In this document: piece by piece, positions 25,066-34,001 of the stretch
Numbering within the stretch: the first letter of the stretch is position 1
Layout of the letters: each line of letters opens with the position of its first letter
Source of the DNA: an uncultured Marinococcus sp.
GTDB lineage: Bacteria > Bacillota > Bacilli > Bacillales > Marinococcaceae
Reading direction: 5' to 3'
NCBI RefSeq assembly: GCF_947493875.1
Contig: NZ_CANLSU010000003.1
Location: 62,001-126,000, forward strand
DNA length: 64,000 nt
Translations under genes and position numbers: made by a program
Notes under the pieces: generated by a model
Databases searched by the model: none
What the model saw: the letters and a program-made list of their open reading frames with translations, nothing else
Told to the model about the DNA's origin: nothing

Positions 25066-25629
25066 TCAGTTAATATTGAGCGTGTGAAAGCTGCAGGAGA
25101 TAATATGATCATCGACCATGCCAACCGCCTGCAGAAAGGAATAGGTAATGACCGGGCCCATGAATTTGAAGCCTCTTTTTTTAAGATCCTTACTGATTCG
25201 GACGGATAAAGAGGACTGGGCAGGAATTTCCGTGTCGGCTGTCCAGTTATTGATAATTGGTTGGAAATCCACATAGCTCCACAGAAAGTCGGCGAAGCTT
25301 CCGAATTCCCTTTGTATTTTCAGTACCGCCTCCGCATTGGAGCGAACCGATTGAAGCTTCGAAAAATGCTTGATGACTTGATAATTCTCTTTGATTGCTT
25401 CCAAATCCGCGTCCGTGAGGCCGGCGCAATATTCGATGTCAAAGTTGTTGAAGGCAGACTGGTAAGCCTGTCGTTTCGCCAATACAATATTCCACGATAG
25501 GCCAGCCTGTGCCCCCTCCAGCGTAAGCATCTCGAAAATGTACCGGTCATCCCGGGCGGGTCTGCACCATTCTTCATCATGATACGCTTGCAAACGTTCA
25601 CTGCTTTGCGGCCATAAACATTGTTTCAT
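25066..25629 (-). CDS. tag: DNA-3-methyladenine glycosylase I
   Basis: A 187-aa HhH-type glycosylase that removes 3-methyladenine from DNA. Conserved parts are CLWPQ near the N-terminus (zinc Cys at residue 4), YHDEEWCRPARDD (16-28, zinc His 17; the family usually has EEWG), LTLEGAQAGLSWNIVLAKR (35-53, with the catalytic-pocket Glu) and GMVDDHIISC near 170 (zinc His and Cys). AAAGGGG precedes the ATG. It is monocistronic. Confidence 0.92.
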   Translation of the reverse strand: MKQCLWPQSSERLQAYHDEEWCRPARDDRYIFEMLTLEGAQAGLSWNIVLAKRQAYQSAFNNFDIEYCAGLTDADLEAIKENYQVIKHFSKLQSVRSNAEAVLKIQREFGSFADFLWSYVDFQPIINNWTADTEIPAQSSLSVRISKDLKKRGFKFMGPVITYSFLQAVGMVDDHIISCSFHTLNIN

Positions 25630-25810
25630 CGACTATGTTCCCCTTTCCTTCTGTTGGACTTACTGTACCATGCAAAATAGGACAACTGTGTGTCATATTA
25701 AGAAAAAATTGTTCGTTCGACGAATGTATTATTCAAGCTTTTTATATGAATGATTTAAAAGGATTCCAGGAAGGCAAAGGAGAAAAGAATAAAAAAGAAA
25801 CGGAGGGAAG

Positions 25811-26362
25811 ATGGTGGCAAAGGTATGTCTGGGCATGATTTTATCGCTGGATGGGTATGTTAATGACCGGCACGGAAAGATGGGGAAGCTTTATGCCAGC
25901 TTTGAGCCGAATGAAGTGATTGAAGCGGCGATGGCCAATACAGGAGCTGTGGTAATGGGCCGGAACAGCTTTGATGAAAGTCCGGACCCGGATGCCTACG
26001 CGGATGATTACGAATTTCAGGTGCCGTTGTTTGTGCTGACGCACCGTCCGCCGGCGAAGCATCCCAGGGAAAATGAAAACCTTACAATCACCTTCGTGAC
26101 GAACGGCATTGAAAGCGCGGTCCAGCAGGCCAGAGAAGCAGCCGGAGAAAAAGATGTTGTGGTGCTCGGGGCGGACGTTGGCCAGCAGCTGTTAAAGGCG
26201 AAGCTCGCGGATGAGCTGCAGGTCTCGTTTGCGCCTGTCATACTCGGCAAGGGACTGCGGCTGTTTGAGCACCTGGAGGATCATGAAATTCACCTCGAGA
26301 AGCTGCGGACTATTGAGACCACCCAGCAGGTGGAAATCTGGTGTAGGGTCCTTAAGGAATAG
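25811..26362 (+). CDS. RibD C-terminal / dihydrofolate reductase-like protein
   Basis: A 183-aa protein of the RibD_C family: MILSLDGYVND at the N-terminus, VVMGRNSFDE (about 46-55), VVVLGADVGQQLLKA (about 116-130) and PVILGKGLRLFE (about 146-157). Such proteins are NADPH-dependent reductases of unclear substrate, similar to the YwjB/YyaP group of Bacillus. GGAGGG lies directly before the ATG. The gene is alone, with a terminator downstream. Confidence 0.85.
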   Translation: MVAKVCLGMILSLDGYVNDRHGKMGKLYASFEPNEVIEAAMANTGAVVMGRNSFDESPDPDAYADDYEFQVPLFVLTHRPPAKHPRENENLTITFVTNGIESAVQQAREAAGEKDVVVLGADVGQQLLKAKLADELQVSFAPVILGKGLRLFEHLEDHEIHLEKLRTIETTQQVEIWCRVLKE

Positions 26363-26456
26363 GGAGAACCTTTAATTAAAAAGAGGAAGCAAATATTTAA
26401 CTGAATTATCAAGATTTAAACCACTAAGCGGAAATTAAAAATTTTATTTAGAAGAA

Positions 26457-26486
26457 AAGGCTGTTCCAAATGGGACAGTCTTTCTT
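26457..26486 (+). terminator. Rho-independent terminator
   Basis: The stem AAGGCTGTTCC / GGGACAGTCTT with a 4-nt loop, followed by T-rich sequence. Confidence 0.65.
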
Positions 26487-26634
26487 AATGAAAACTAATT
26501 GAAAGCCCCAATTAAAATTTCAGCATATAATTTATTAGGTAAACAAAGAATAGTGAGTAATTATACTTAAACCAAGTAATAATAAAAAATATACTTATTA
26601 TTTTACTATTTTTTTAATTTTTTTGAAAACTTTG

Positions 26635-26667
26635 TTTATTAGGTATACCAACTAAATGTTATATGAT
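26635..26667 (+). promoter_or_regulatory. Imperfect palindrome and -10 box upstream of the xylanase gene
   Basis: TTTATTAGG-TATA-CCAACTAAA (26635-26656) is symmetric at 7 of 9 positions per arm and resembles sugar-repressor operators such as XylR sites in its AACTAA end. TATGAT (26662-26667) is a possible -10. The promoter assignment is tentative. Confidence 0.4.
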
Positions 26668-26682
26668 AGCATGGCATTGTAT

Positions 26683-26696
26683 TGAAATCGCTTTCA
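26683..26696. promoter_or_regulatory. Catabolite-responsive element (cre) of the xylanase gene
   Basis: TGAAATCGCTTTCA fits the CcpA consensus TGWAANCGNTNWCA. It lies 62 bp before the start codon, just downstream of the likely transcription start, so CcpA would block elongation or initiation when glucose is present. Confidence 0.75.
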
Positions 26697-26757
26697 TTTT
26701 TGAAAGGGGGGTCAGATTGTTTCAGTATGAATCCAGGGGTTAACTATTAAGGGGGAT

Positions 26758-28083
26758 ATGATGAAAAACAATAAAAAATTTATCGCTTCCGGTGTGGCTG
26801 TGGCTTTAATCAGCAGTGGCTGCCCCACTGCTTCTGCTGACGAGGGAGAAAATGTATCGGCACTGGAAGTACCAGCATTAAAGGAAAGCTATAGTGAATA
26901 TTTTCCAATGGGGGCTGCGGTAGAACCAGAGCATTTAGAAGGAACGCAGGGGGAAATTCTTGAAAAGCATTATAACAGTCTAGTTGCGGAAAACGTGATG
27001 AAACCAATCTCCCTTCAGCCGGAAGAAGGGGAATTTAACTGGGAGGAAGCCGATCAAATTGTTGAATTTGCCAACGAGCATGATATGGAGCTTCGCTTCC
27101 ATACGCTACTGTGGCACCAGCAGGTTCCGGACTGGTTTTTTCTCGATGAAGATGGCAATGAGATGGTAGACGAAACCGATCCCGAGCAGCAGGAAGCAAA
27201 CAAAGAGCTGCTTTTGCAGAGGCTTGATACGCACATCGAGGCCGTAATGACTCGTTATAAAGATGATATTGATGCCTGGGACGTCGTCAATGAAGTTATT
27301 GATCCAAATGCCGAGAATGATGAAGGTCTGCGGGAATCACCGTGGTATCAGATTACAGGAAAAGAATATATTAAAACCGCCTTTGAGTCTGCACGAAAAT
27401 ACGGCGGGGAAGACGCACAGCTGTATATCAACGATTACAATACCAATGAGTCACCGAAAAAAGAGTATTTGTATGATCTCGTCACGGAGCTCCAGGATGA
27501 AGGTGTACCAATTGACGGGGTAGGCCACCAAACGCATATTAATGTTTCATGGCCTGAAACTGAAAGCATTGAAGAATCTATTGAGTTATTCACCGATCTT
27601 GGCTTAGACAATCAGATTACTGAACTTGATATGAGTGTTTACCCGTACCCTCCGAGTGGTGAATACAAGAGCTATGAGGAAATTCCTGACGAGGTACTGG
27701 ATCAGCAGGCGGAGCGGTATCAGGATCTGTTTCAGTCATTTACAGATTTAGATGATCAAATCAGTAATGTAACGTTCTGGGGAATTGCTGATAACCATAC
27801 ATGGCTCGACGATCAATTCGAAGACCAGGAGACCCCGGGAAAAGATGCTCCTTTTGTATTTGATATCGATTATGACGTAAAGCCGGCTTACTGGGCATTA
27901 GATGAAACTCCTTCCTCACCGGCAGAACTTGAAGACGGTGCTGAAGCTGCAGAATCTGAGGACATGGAGGGCGGAGAACTTCCTGAAACGTCCACCAATC
28001 AGCTGTCTTACGTAATCGCTGGGGGACTGCTGACTGTATTTTCGCTTGCTGGACTACTTTATCGGCGTAAGAAAATAGCTTAG
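26758..28083 (+). CDS. Endo-1,4-beta-xylanase, GH10, cell-wall anchored
   Basis: A 441-aa secreted enzyme. The signal peptide covers about residues 1-27. The GH10 barrel (about 40-385) has RFHTLLWHQQVPDWF, the acid/base Glu in DAWDVVNEVI (about 179) and the nucleophile in ITELDMSVY (about 286), with WGIADNHTWL near 342. It cleaves xylan outside the cell. The C-terminus has an acidic linker, a sorting signal LPETS, a hydrophobic helix and RRKK, the layout for sortase anchoring, but the motif has Ser in place of the usual Gly. The protein is extremely acidic, as in halophile exoenzymes. A 3 bp pair of ATGs follows AAGGGGGA. No other xylan gene is nearby. Confidence 0.92.
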   Translation: MMKNNKKFIASGVAVALISSGCPTASADEGENVSALEVPALKESYSEYFPMGAAVEPEHLEGTQGEILEKHYNSLVAENVMKPISLQPEEGEFNWEEADQIVEFANEHDMELRFHTLLWHQQVPDWFFLDEDGNEMVDETDPEQQEANKELLLQRLDTHIEAVMTRYKDDIDAWDVVNEVIDPNAENDEGLRESPWYQITGKEYIKTAFESARKYGGEDAQLYINDYNTNESPKKEYLYDLVTELQDEGVPIDGVGHQTHINVSWPETESIEESIELFTDLGLDNQITELDMSVYPYPPSGEYKSYEEIPDEVLDQQAERYQDLFQSFTDLDDQISNVTFWGIADNHTWLDDQFEDQETPGKDAPFVFDIDYDVKPAYWALDETPSSPAELEDGAEAAESEDMEGGELPETSTNQLSYVIAGGLLTVFSLAGLLYRRKKIA

Positions 28084-28137
28084 AAGGAACATTGGTTTTT
28101 ACTAGAAATAGATGAAAATATCTAATACGTTTATGTT

Positions 28138-28172
28138 TGAGTACGGATCCCATTCCGTACTCATTTTATTAT
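28138..28172 (+). terminator. Rho-independent terminator
   Basis: A perfect stem TGAGTACGGA / TCCGTACTCA with a 6-nt loop followed by TTTTATT. Confidence 0.8.
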
Positions 28173-28332
28173 GTTTCGCTTTTCCATAAAAATTCTTGAA
28201 GGTTTCGAATATAAGCACCATAAAAAGAAACGTAATAAAGAAGAAAGGAACCATTAATTTGGATCGTCCCTTCTTTATTAATATCTTGTTCAACTGTGCA
28301 GCGTTCTAATGAAGGGTGTTTAATTACATATG

Positions 28333-28611
28333 CTACGAAGGCTCTATCTCTTCCCACACCTGCATCAATCGCGGCAGGGGGATGGCTTCAAGAACAACGT
28401 GGGTCTGGAGTCCGCGCCGGGAGGAATCGTCCACAGTGTCGAAATGCACAAAGTTTTCTTCGCGGAGAAAATAGAATACATCCTGCAGTTTTTGTTCTTC
28501 TTTGGCATTCAGATATAAAAATGCCGGCTCGCCCTGAATTAAGAATGTAGATACCTCTTCGCCGGCGTGTTTGTTTAAGCGGTGAAACGCCTCTTCGAGT
28601 TTCCACTTCAT
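28333..28611 (-). CDS. Small soluble protein of unknown function
   Basis: A 92-aa protein with a strong AAGGAGG 7 bp before the ATG. It is predicted to be alpha/beta, acidic, without signal or membrane segments; EEQKLQDVFYFLREENF is a clear helix. No family recognised. It stands alone between the xylanase and ABC permease genes. Confidence 0.7.
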   Translation of the reverse strand: MKWKLEEAFHRLNKHAGEEVSTFLIQGEPAFLYLNAKEEQKLQDVFYFLREENFVHFDTVDDSSRRGLQTHVVLEAIPLPRLMQVWEEIEPS

Positions 28612-28781
28612 AAGAATGCCTCCTTGAGTGATTTATCCTTGTTTGTGAGAATTCTTGTTACGTGTCAGGAATGATTTGGTCACTCCCGTTTGTTGCTATG
28701 TTTTCATTATAATGCCGTGAGATGAGTATTTTTTAATAAGAAAATGAGAAATTGATGAGAATTATAGGCGGAATGCTTTCA

Positions 28782-29696
28782 TTACATTATTTTCTTTGTT
28801 TCTTTAATCATACAGCTGAGGGCAAGGACAAACAGGCTCATGCCAATCAACGGAACGAGCACAAGCCAGTAAGCGCTGTTCAGCTGTAGAGTGTATTGGT
28901 ACATGCCAACAAGCGATCCCCAATCATAAACCACGGGGGTTGGAGGGCCGCCGCCCATTCCATATTTAACCTCGGTGCCGCCGTAAAAGAGATTGAAAAT
29001 GCCGAGGTGAGTCATAATCAGGATAACCTGAATAGCAGTGGCGAACCCCAGCGTAAACAGAGAGACGCGGAGACTGGGAAAAATATGCTTCCAAAATACC
29101 TGCCAGGAGGATGCTCCCATTAGACGGGCAGCTACGGCAAATTCCCGTTGATTAATGACGGAGGCTTCGTTGGCAATAAGAATAGCAGGCGCAGGTACGA
29201 GCACCAGGCTGATGAATATGGATTCGACGATGAGCCTATAGAGCAGTGACGTAGCAAACCCATCGGGCGACTCCCACAGTAACGGGAAAAGCGCCTGATA
29301 AATGATCAATGCGGCTGGCACAAAGTAAAAAATCATAAGGATCTGTTCGATGGCTTTATGTACCCGCCGGTAACGTTTAAGCTGCCCCATCCAGGCCCCG
29401 AGTCCAAAAGCAATGATCATGCAAACAATAGTGATAGCAAGCGTTCCAAGCATTGTATACTTTGCGCCCTGAAGCATGTAAAACAAAAGATGATTGCCCG
29501 ACGAATCCGTTCCGAGTATGGAGTGGTCAAAAGGCGCAAACGGAGGCCCCTGCAGCGTACCGGTATCATCAGTGACAAATGGCGTCCGGGGGATGTGCGA
29601 ATCGAAAAAGACAGAGTGAATAAAGCTTGCAGCCAGTGTGCCACCAAGGAAAAGAAAGCTGAGCAGCAGCAGTGGTTTCCGTAGGAGCTGTTTCAT
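28782..29696 (-). CDS. ABC transporter permease, oligopeptide type (DppC/OppC-like)
   Basis: A 304-aa protein with an N-terminal helix and five core helices. HSILGTDSSGNHLLFYMLQGAK (about 59-80) is the DppC-type start, and the EAA loop contacting the ATPase reads VAARLMGASSWQVFWKHIFPS (about 189-209). It overlaps the preceding permease gene by 4 bp. No ATPase or binding protein is encoded nearby, so it must pair with components from elsewhere or be part of a reduced system. Confidence 0.85.
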   Translation of the reverse strand: MKQLLRKPLLLLSFLFLGGTLAASFIHSVFFDSHIPRTPFVTDDTGTLQGPPFAPFDHSILGTDSSGNHLLFYMLQGAKYTMLGTLAITIVCMIIAFGLGAWMGQLKRYRRVHKAIEQILMIFYFVPAALIIYQALFPLLWESPDGFATSLLYRLIVESIFISLVLVPAPAILIANEASVINQREFAVAARLMGASSWQVFWKHIFPSLRVSLFTLGFATAIQVILIMTHLGIFNLFYGGTEVKYGMGGGPPTPVVYDWGSLVGMYQYTLQLNSAYWLVLVPLIGMSLFVLALSCMIKETKKIM

Positions 29697-30565
29697 AGAT
29701 GCACGCTCTGATTAGTTATTAAATTTGTACTTCCTTCGACGACTTTCAACAATAGATAAATAGGCAGAAAAAAGAGAACAGCTGTCACCAGAAATACTGA
29801 TGGCTGCGTGAAGGAAAACAGGAATTGCGTCATTCCGGCGTTTTCAAACAAATATTCCACGATTAATAAATTACTAACAAGCATACTGACGACGTATTTT
29901 GACCGGTAGGCGACCGATAAAAGTGTATTCCGAAGGATATGCCTCCAAAGAAGGGGCCCTTTAGAAAGTCCCTTGCTGCGGGCGAATTCTACATATAGTT
30001 CAGCAGTTTCATTTTCAATTGATTCCATCAGGGCGTGCAGCAAGTATATTGTCGGAACGATTGCTAAAATAAGTACGGGCAGGACAATCGCCGTGGAGTC
30101 CCCTGCTCCTGTGAAGCTCAGAAGGGTAAAATGAAACGTTTGAGACAGCCAGATGACCAGCATTTGGGCGGCAAGAATAAAGATGACATCCGGGATGCTT
30201 TGTAAAAAAGCAAGGCCTGCATCAATCGCCTTTTTCCCCCGATGAGAAACGTGCTGGAGCCCCAGGGACAGCAGAAATGAGCTTCCAACCGCCAGGGCCC
30301 AGGCCGAAATAAATACGGTTATGGACAACGTAAAAGGTTTGAAAACGAAGGGGAAAAGATCACGTTCAACTCCGGAATCCGGATGAACATAGGTAAGATG
30401 CTGAAGATTGGTGAGAGGATTCAAAGCCTCTGCCCATGTATGGGAAGAAGGCCAAATGATTCCCTGAGCACTAAAAAATAAAGGAAGAAAACTAACCAGG
30501 CCGATACCTAAAAACAAATATAGCACCCGCAGTAATTCCCTGCCGAAAATTTGATAGACCATCAT
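29693..30565 (-). CDS. ABC transporter permease, oligopeptide type (DppB/OppB-like)
   Basis: A 290-aa protein with about six helices. The EAA loop reads VEFARSKGLSKGPLLWRHILRN (about 195-216), followed by LIVEYLFENAGM, the typical DppB sequence before the last helices. ATG 30565 (or 30562) follows TGAGGAG; two further upstream codons are in frame. It forms a two-gene operon with the DppC-like permease. Confidence 0.85.
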   Translation of the reverse strand: MMVYQIFGRELLRVLYLFLGIGLVSFLPLFFSAQGIIWPSSHTWAEALNPLTNLQHLTYVHPDSGVERDLFPFVFKPFTLSITVFISAWALAVGSSFLLSLGLQHVSHRGKKAIDAGLAFLQSIPDVIFILAAQMLVIWLSQTFHFTLLSFTGAGDSTAIVLPVLILAIVPTIYLLHALMESIENETAELYVEFARSKGLSKGPLLWRHILRNTLLSVAYRSKYVVSMLVSNLLIVEYLFENAGMTQFLFSFTQPSVFLVTAVLFFLPIYLLLKVVEGSTNLITNQSVHL

Positions 30566-30881
30566 TAACACTCCTCAAATACTTTAAAGTGACTCCTGTA
30601 TGTAACGAATATTCATTTATTGTAGTATCTATAATGGCCAGGGAGAGGTTTTTTGTCAAATAATGTCTGAAGCTATTGAATGCGTAAAAAATGAACGAAA
30701 ATCCTGCCAAAAGAAACGCCGTAATACACAGACGGGGTGAAAAATCCATGAGGATGGACGATATAAAGAGTATATGATGTTCGGGAGGAATGCATAATGC
30801 CAGCCATTTGCGATAAATGCTTTTTACTTTCAAAAAATAATATAAATTTTTTAAAATACATCATGTCTCCCAAAAGCTTTC
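30566..30881. other. Divergent intergenic region
   Basis: About 315 bp between the permease operon and a diguanylate cyclase gene. I see no convincing promoter, repeat or small gene. Confidence 0.4.
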
Positions 30882-31928
30882 ATGCAGCGTATGCGTAAGT
30901 CGTCGTGGGAAGCACCGGGGTTTGAATATATATTTCGTTTTTTATCGACGGAACGGGAGAGAGCTGTTTTATATACTCTCTATCTGCTGTTTGTAGGTGT
31001 TTTATTCTTCGACAGTATCGTAGTGGTGGATTTTCCGTGGCCGGTTCTTATAGCATGGCTAATGTTTATAAGCGCCGGGCTTTATTTGATTCGACGTGGT
31101 TTTCAACGCCAGCAGTCCATGCTCTTAACATTCTACGTGATAGGAAGTATGGGCTGGTGGGCGGGAGCTGTCATAGCTACCGGCGGGGTGGTTCATAGTC
31201 CACTGGTGCATTACGGACAGGTGTTATGGGTGTTAAGTGCCCTGTCGGCCTCATGGCGCCTGAATGTGGCGGGGGGCACGGTGTTTGCAGCGACCCTCTT
31301 AGCTAGCTTGAGTATGTCCATGACCCGCGTCGAAATGCTTGAAGCCGGGGGCGTAGTAGCCATTCACGGGCTGACGCTCGCTTTTGGCTGCCTGGCGGCA
31401 GTAGCTGTGCACCGGCACAGGATATGGATTACTCACTGGCAGGAGCAGGCTCATACCGACGATTTGACAGGTCTGGCCAATCGGTCCGGATGGCTGAACT
31501 GGTGGAAGCAGAAGGCGCCGACCGACGGATGGATCGGTATAATTGACCTGAATAATTTTAAAACCATGAACGATACGTACGGTCATGAATGCGGGGATCA
31601 GGTATTGATGGCAATGGCGGAAGAACTGCAGGCAACACTGCCCCCGGAGTCATCCGCCGCCCGCATTGGTGGGGACGAGTTTATGATTTATCTTCCCTCT
31701 CACATGAGCGAAGCCGAGGCGGTGGAGACCGTGCGGCAGTTGGCCCAGAGTGCCGGCCAGACTATGCAGCTGCCGATAACAGCGGCGCTGGGGCTGGCAC
31801 GGATAACACCGGAGCATTGCGATTTTCAAGAGCTGTACCGGCGGGCCGATGCTCATATGTATCAGCAGAAGCAATCCAAAGCCTCATTTACGATGAATCC
31901 TGAGGCACAAAATCGAAAACAAATTTAA
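30882..31928 (+). CDS. Membrane diguanylate cyclase (GGDEF)
   Basis: A 348-aa protein with about six hydrophobic segments in residues 25-185 and a C-terminal GGDEF domain: TDDLTGLANRSGW (about 195), IDLNNFKTMNDTYGHECGD (about 223-241) and RIGGDEF (261-267). The catalytic site is intact, so it should make c-di-GMP from GTP in response to a membrane signal. The inhibitory RxxD site before GGDEF is absent. The ribosome binding site is poor; ATG 30891 is an alternative start. A strong terminator follows. Confidence 0.88.
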   Translation: MQRMRKSSWEAPGFEYIFRFLSTERERAVLYTLYLLFVGVLFFDSIVVVDFPWPVLIAWLMFISAGLYLIRRGFQRQQSMLLTFYVIGSMGWWAGAVIATGGVVHSPLVHYGQVLWVLSALSASWRLNVAGGTVFAATLLASLSMSMTRVEMLEAGGVVAIHGLTLAFGCLAAVAVHRHRIWITHWQEQAHTDDLTGLANRSGWLNWWKQKAPTDGWIGIIDLNNFKTMNDTYGHECGDQVLMAMAEELQATLPPESSAARIGGDEFMIYLPSHMSEAEAVETVRQLAQSAGQTMQLPITAALGLARITPEHCDFQELYRRADAHMYQQKQSKASFTMNPEAQNRKQI

Positions 31929-31929
31929 A

Positions 31930-31962
31930 GGGACTGTCCAAAAATTAGGACAGTCCTTTTTC
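31930..31962 (+). terminator. Rho-independent terminator
   Basis: A perfect 9-bp stem GGACTGTCC / GGACAGTCC with TTTTT. Confidence 0.9.
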
Positions 31963-32233
31963 GATTGAAGGTAAGCCCTGTGCTGTAGTTCTGGTTCTAC
32001 ATAAAGTGAAATTTACAAAGCTCTGCAAAAACAATTAAGGAAAAATTAATTCATTTGCATTTATTACATAATATGGGAAAATATTTAAAGGAAGGTTTGA
32101 ATGCTACAAGCCTATATTAAGGCATAAATAGCAGCCGTGTGAATAGGCATACTGCCTGCTAGCTTTGTATATAGTTCACATAAGGCAATTGTAGAAATTC
32201 AATTCAGATAGGTACAGGAAAAGGGTGATTCTC
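31963..32233. other. Intergenic stretch
   Basis: About 270 bp of AT-rich sequence with no convincing gene or motif. Confidence 0.4.
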
Positions 32234-32485
32234 TTGAGTAAATGGGGACCGAATACGTATCAAGATCGCAAGCAACGTCTCGAAGACCCACTGCAGCCCC
32301 GAAAAAAGGAGCAAAAGTTCGATAAATTACCTATTGGTGCTTTTTTTCTTATTTTACTGGCCATTTTCGTCGTCTATGGTTTCGTTTCTGCCGTTTTCGG
32401 CTACCATAATGAATTTATTGAACAGCTGTTTCATTGGGTGGCTAACGAACTGCTTTCAAGAGGCGGAGGTGATTTGGAAATTTAA
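32234..32485 (+). CDS. Small single-pass membrane protein
   Basis: An 83-aa protein. A basic N-terminal part (WGPNTYQDRKQRLED, then RKKEQKF) is followed by one helix LPIGAFFLILLAIFVVYGFV (about 32-51) and an acidic end. TTG 32234 is chosen since AAAGGGTG stands 8 bp upstream; GTG 32225 overlaps that site. First member of a plus-strand run of short membrane proteins (32.2-35.3 kb). Confidence 0.6.
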   Translation: MSKWGPNTYQDRKQRLEDPLQPRKKEQKFDKLPIGAFFLILLAIFVVYGFVSAVFGYHNEFIEQLFHWVANELLSRGGGDLEI

Positions 32486-32570
32486 CCGCAAGAATGCACA
32501 GAGAAAACTCTGATACTGTGTTTTATATGCATTTTTATCAAATAATATTTAAATTGCAGGTGTGTTAGCC

Positions 32571-32762
32571 ATGAAATCCTTTATGTATATTTTCAGCATT
32601 GTATTAATAGTGTTTGGTTTATTTATATTTGGAAGTACTTTTTTTCCTTTCTTTGATGGTCGGAGCACTATCATGTACAGAATACTGAGCGCGATCATTG
32701 TTATAGGAAGTGTTGTAAGAATCGTTCGTTACGAAAAACGGAAAAAATTTATGGAAGCTTGA
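32571..32762 (+). CDS. Small membrane protein, two helices
   Basis: A 63-aa protein with two hydrophobic segments (about 1-24 and 35-52) and a basic end (RYEKRKKFMEA). ATG 32571 or GTG 32562 with GCAGG upstream. Function unknown. Confidence 0.5.
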   Translation: MKSFMYIFSIVLIVFGLFIFGSTFFPFFDGRSTIMYRILSAIIVIGSVVRIVRYEKRKKFMEA

Positions 32763-32822
32763 AAATCTGATTTAAATGCCAGGAAGTTTGTTGATGGATA
32801 GGTCATTTAGGAGGGTTTTTGG

Positions 32823-32996
32823 ATGAAATTTGAACGTTTATTGGGGCTGTTCGTTGCCTTGGTGGTGTGTTTAACTGTATTTTCTGTCGACGCCTGGGCA
32901 TCGCCGCCTTTGGTAATTCTATTGAGTATAGCTGTGGTTGCAGGTGTGGCCGCCACATTTTTGGGACATAAAATCTTTATTCAAAAGAAGACATAA
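32823..32996 (+). CDS. Small membrane protein, two helices
   Basis: A 57-aa protein with a good AGGAGGG site 9 bp before the ATG. Two helices are visible (about 7-24 and 30-48), ending KIFIQKKT. It lies 60 bp after the previous short gene in the same direction. Function unknown. Confidence 0.6.
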   Translation: MKFERLLGLFVALVVCLTVFSVDAWASPPLVILLSIAVVAGVAATFLGHKIFIQKKT

Positions 32997-33101
32997 ATGA
33001 AGAAATAAGAAGCATACAGAGAAACCGGATCATAACGTGGTCAATCCCTTTGTTATGCCTCTTTTTCCATTATAGACCACAATAAAAAAAGGAATTTAAA
33101 A

Positions 33102-33614
33102 ATGAAATATACATACAGAATGTATAATGCATTCTCTGACAAAGCGTCACATATCTATCGGGAGGGCGAGTTGGTGGGATTTATTCAAAAGTATTATCCC
33201 AATGTTTTGATGAAATTGGTAGAGAACCTCTTTTCGACGACCCTCACAAATCGATACCGGGTGATTAACTCAGAGGGCGTTCTTTTGATGGAAGCAAAAA
33301 TGCATCAACCGCTTAAAAAACGACAATACGATGTTTACTATTATGGTCAGAATGAAACACAATATGTGCATTTATTGGATAACAAAGCATTTGAACTGGG
33401 AGAGAGCACAGCTTTTACCTTTAACAATGAGATATATTATTTATATAAATCAATGTTTGGTTGGGGAGAAATTAAGAACGGCAATCATGCAATTGCCAGA
33501 TGGAAGGGAACATTAAGCTGGCCGCCAGAGGCCCAGTTTGAACTTCTTGACCAGGAATACGCCCGCGCAGCTTTATTTTTCCTGGGGGTTTTTCATGCCT
33601 TTTGTTTTAATTAA
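33102..33614 (+). CDS. Tubby C-terminal / LURP-one-like protein
   Basis: A 170-aa soluble protein without signal peptide. Its alternating beta pattern and landmarks (YREGELVGFIQKYYPN, RYRVINSEGVLLMEAK, QYDVYYYGQNETQYVHLLDNKAFELG) fit the tubby-like / LURP-one beta-barrel proteins found in Firmicutes, whose role is unknown. AAAGGA precedes the ATG. The family call is by pattern and not secure. It sits inside the small membrane protein island. Confidence 0.55.
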   Translation: MKYTYRMYNAFSDKASHIYREGELVGFIQKYYPNVLMKLVENLFSTTLTNRYRVINSEGVLLMEAKMHQPLKKRQYDVYYYGQNETQYVHLLDNKAFELGESTAFTFNNEIYYLYKSMFGWGEIKNGNHAIARWKGTLSWPPEAQFELLDQEYARAALFFLGVFHAFCFN

Positions 33615-33762
33615 GAACGCTGAAGGAATTAATCAAACTGAAAAACCAATAATGTTATATTTTTTTGAGCCAACAGATGTGGAAGAATGATTTTTCTTTG
33701 AGGCTATGCTAATTCGCAGACAAAAAACTACCGGTTAAGATATGTAAGGAGCCAGGGGAAAT

Positions 33763-33945
33763 ATGCATATAAAAACATTCATTAAAGGCAGCTTATATGT
33801 TGTACTTGCACTCTATACGCTCGTGTTTCTGGCCTACAGTATAAAAACGGGGGACTGGAACCTTCTTGTGTATATTTTTGGTCTCATTTTTATGGCAAGC
33901 CCTTTTATTGGTATGTACTATGTGTTTTTTCCGCCGAGTCCATAG
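33763..33945 (+). CDS. Small two-helix membrane protein, paralogue 1
   Basis: A 60-aa protein with AAGGAG and AGGGG before the ATG. Layout: helix (8-27), short loop KTGDWN, helix (32-55), end FFPPSP. It is clearly paralogous to the 58-aa protein at 34547: both share YT-LF, (K/R)TG(D/E)WN-LV and PP near the end. Function unknown. Confidence 0.65.
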   Translation: MHIKTFIKGSLYVVLALYTLVFLAYSIKTGDWNLLVYIFGLIFMASPFIGMYYVFFPPSP

Positions 33946-33956
33946 CTGTTGAAGTT

Positions 33957-34000
33957 AAAAATATGCCTGGAGGAACATATTCTCCTCCAGGCATATTTTA
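33957..34000. terminator. Bidirectional terminator
   Basis: A perfect stem of about 17 bp, AAATATGCCTGGAGGA / TCCTCCAGGCATATTT, with T runs on both sides. It separates the plus-strand small gene from the minus-strand pseudogene. Confidence 0.9.
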
Positions 34001-34001
34001 A

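Larger units (their letters stand above)
26363..26757. other. Intergenic region with terminator and xylanase control elements
   Basis: A hairpin at 26457 ends the reductase transcript. The right half is very AT-rich and carries the palindrome at 26635 and the cre box at 26683. TTTATTAGGTA occurs twice (26529 and 26635 areas), which may mark a repeated operator. Confidence 0.5.

Noticed and set aside
28102-28357. Two overlapping minus-strand frames of about 62 codons, one hydrophobic
   Set aside because: Neither has a ribosome binding site, one crosses the xylanase terminator, and the other starts inside the 92-aa gene.
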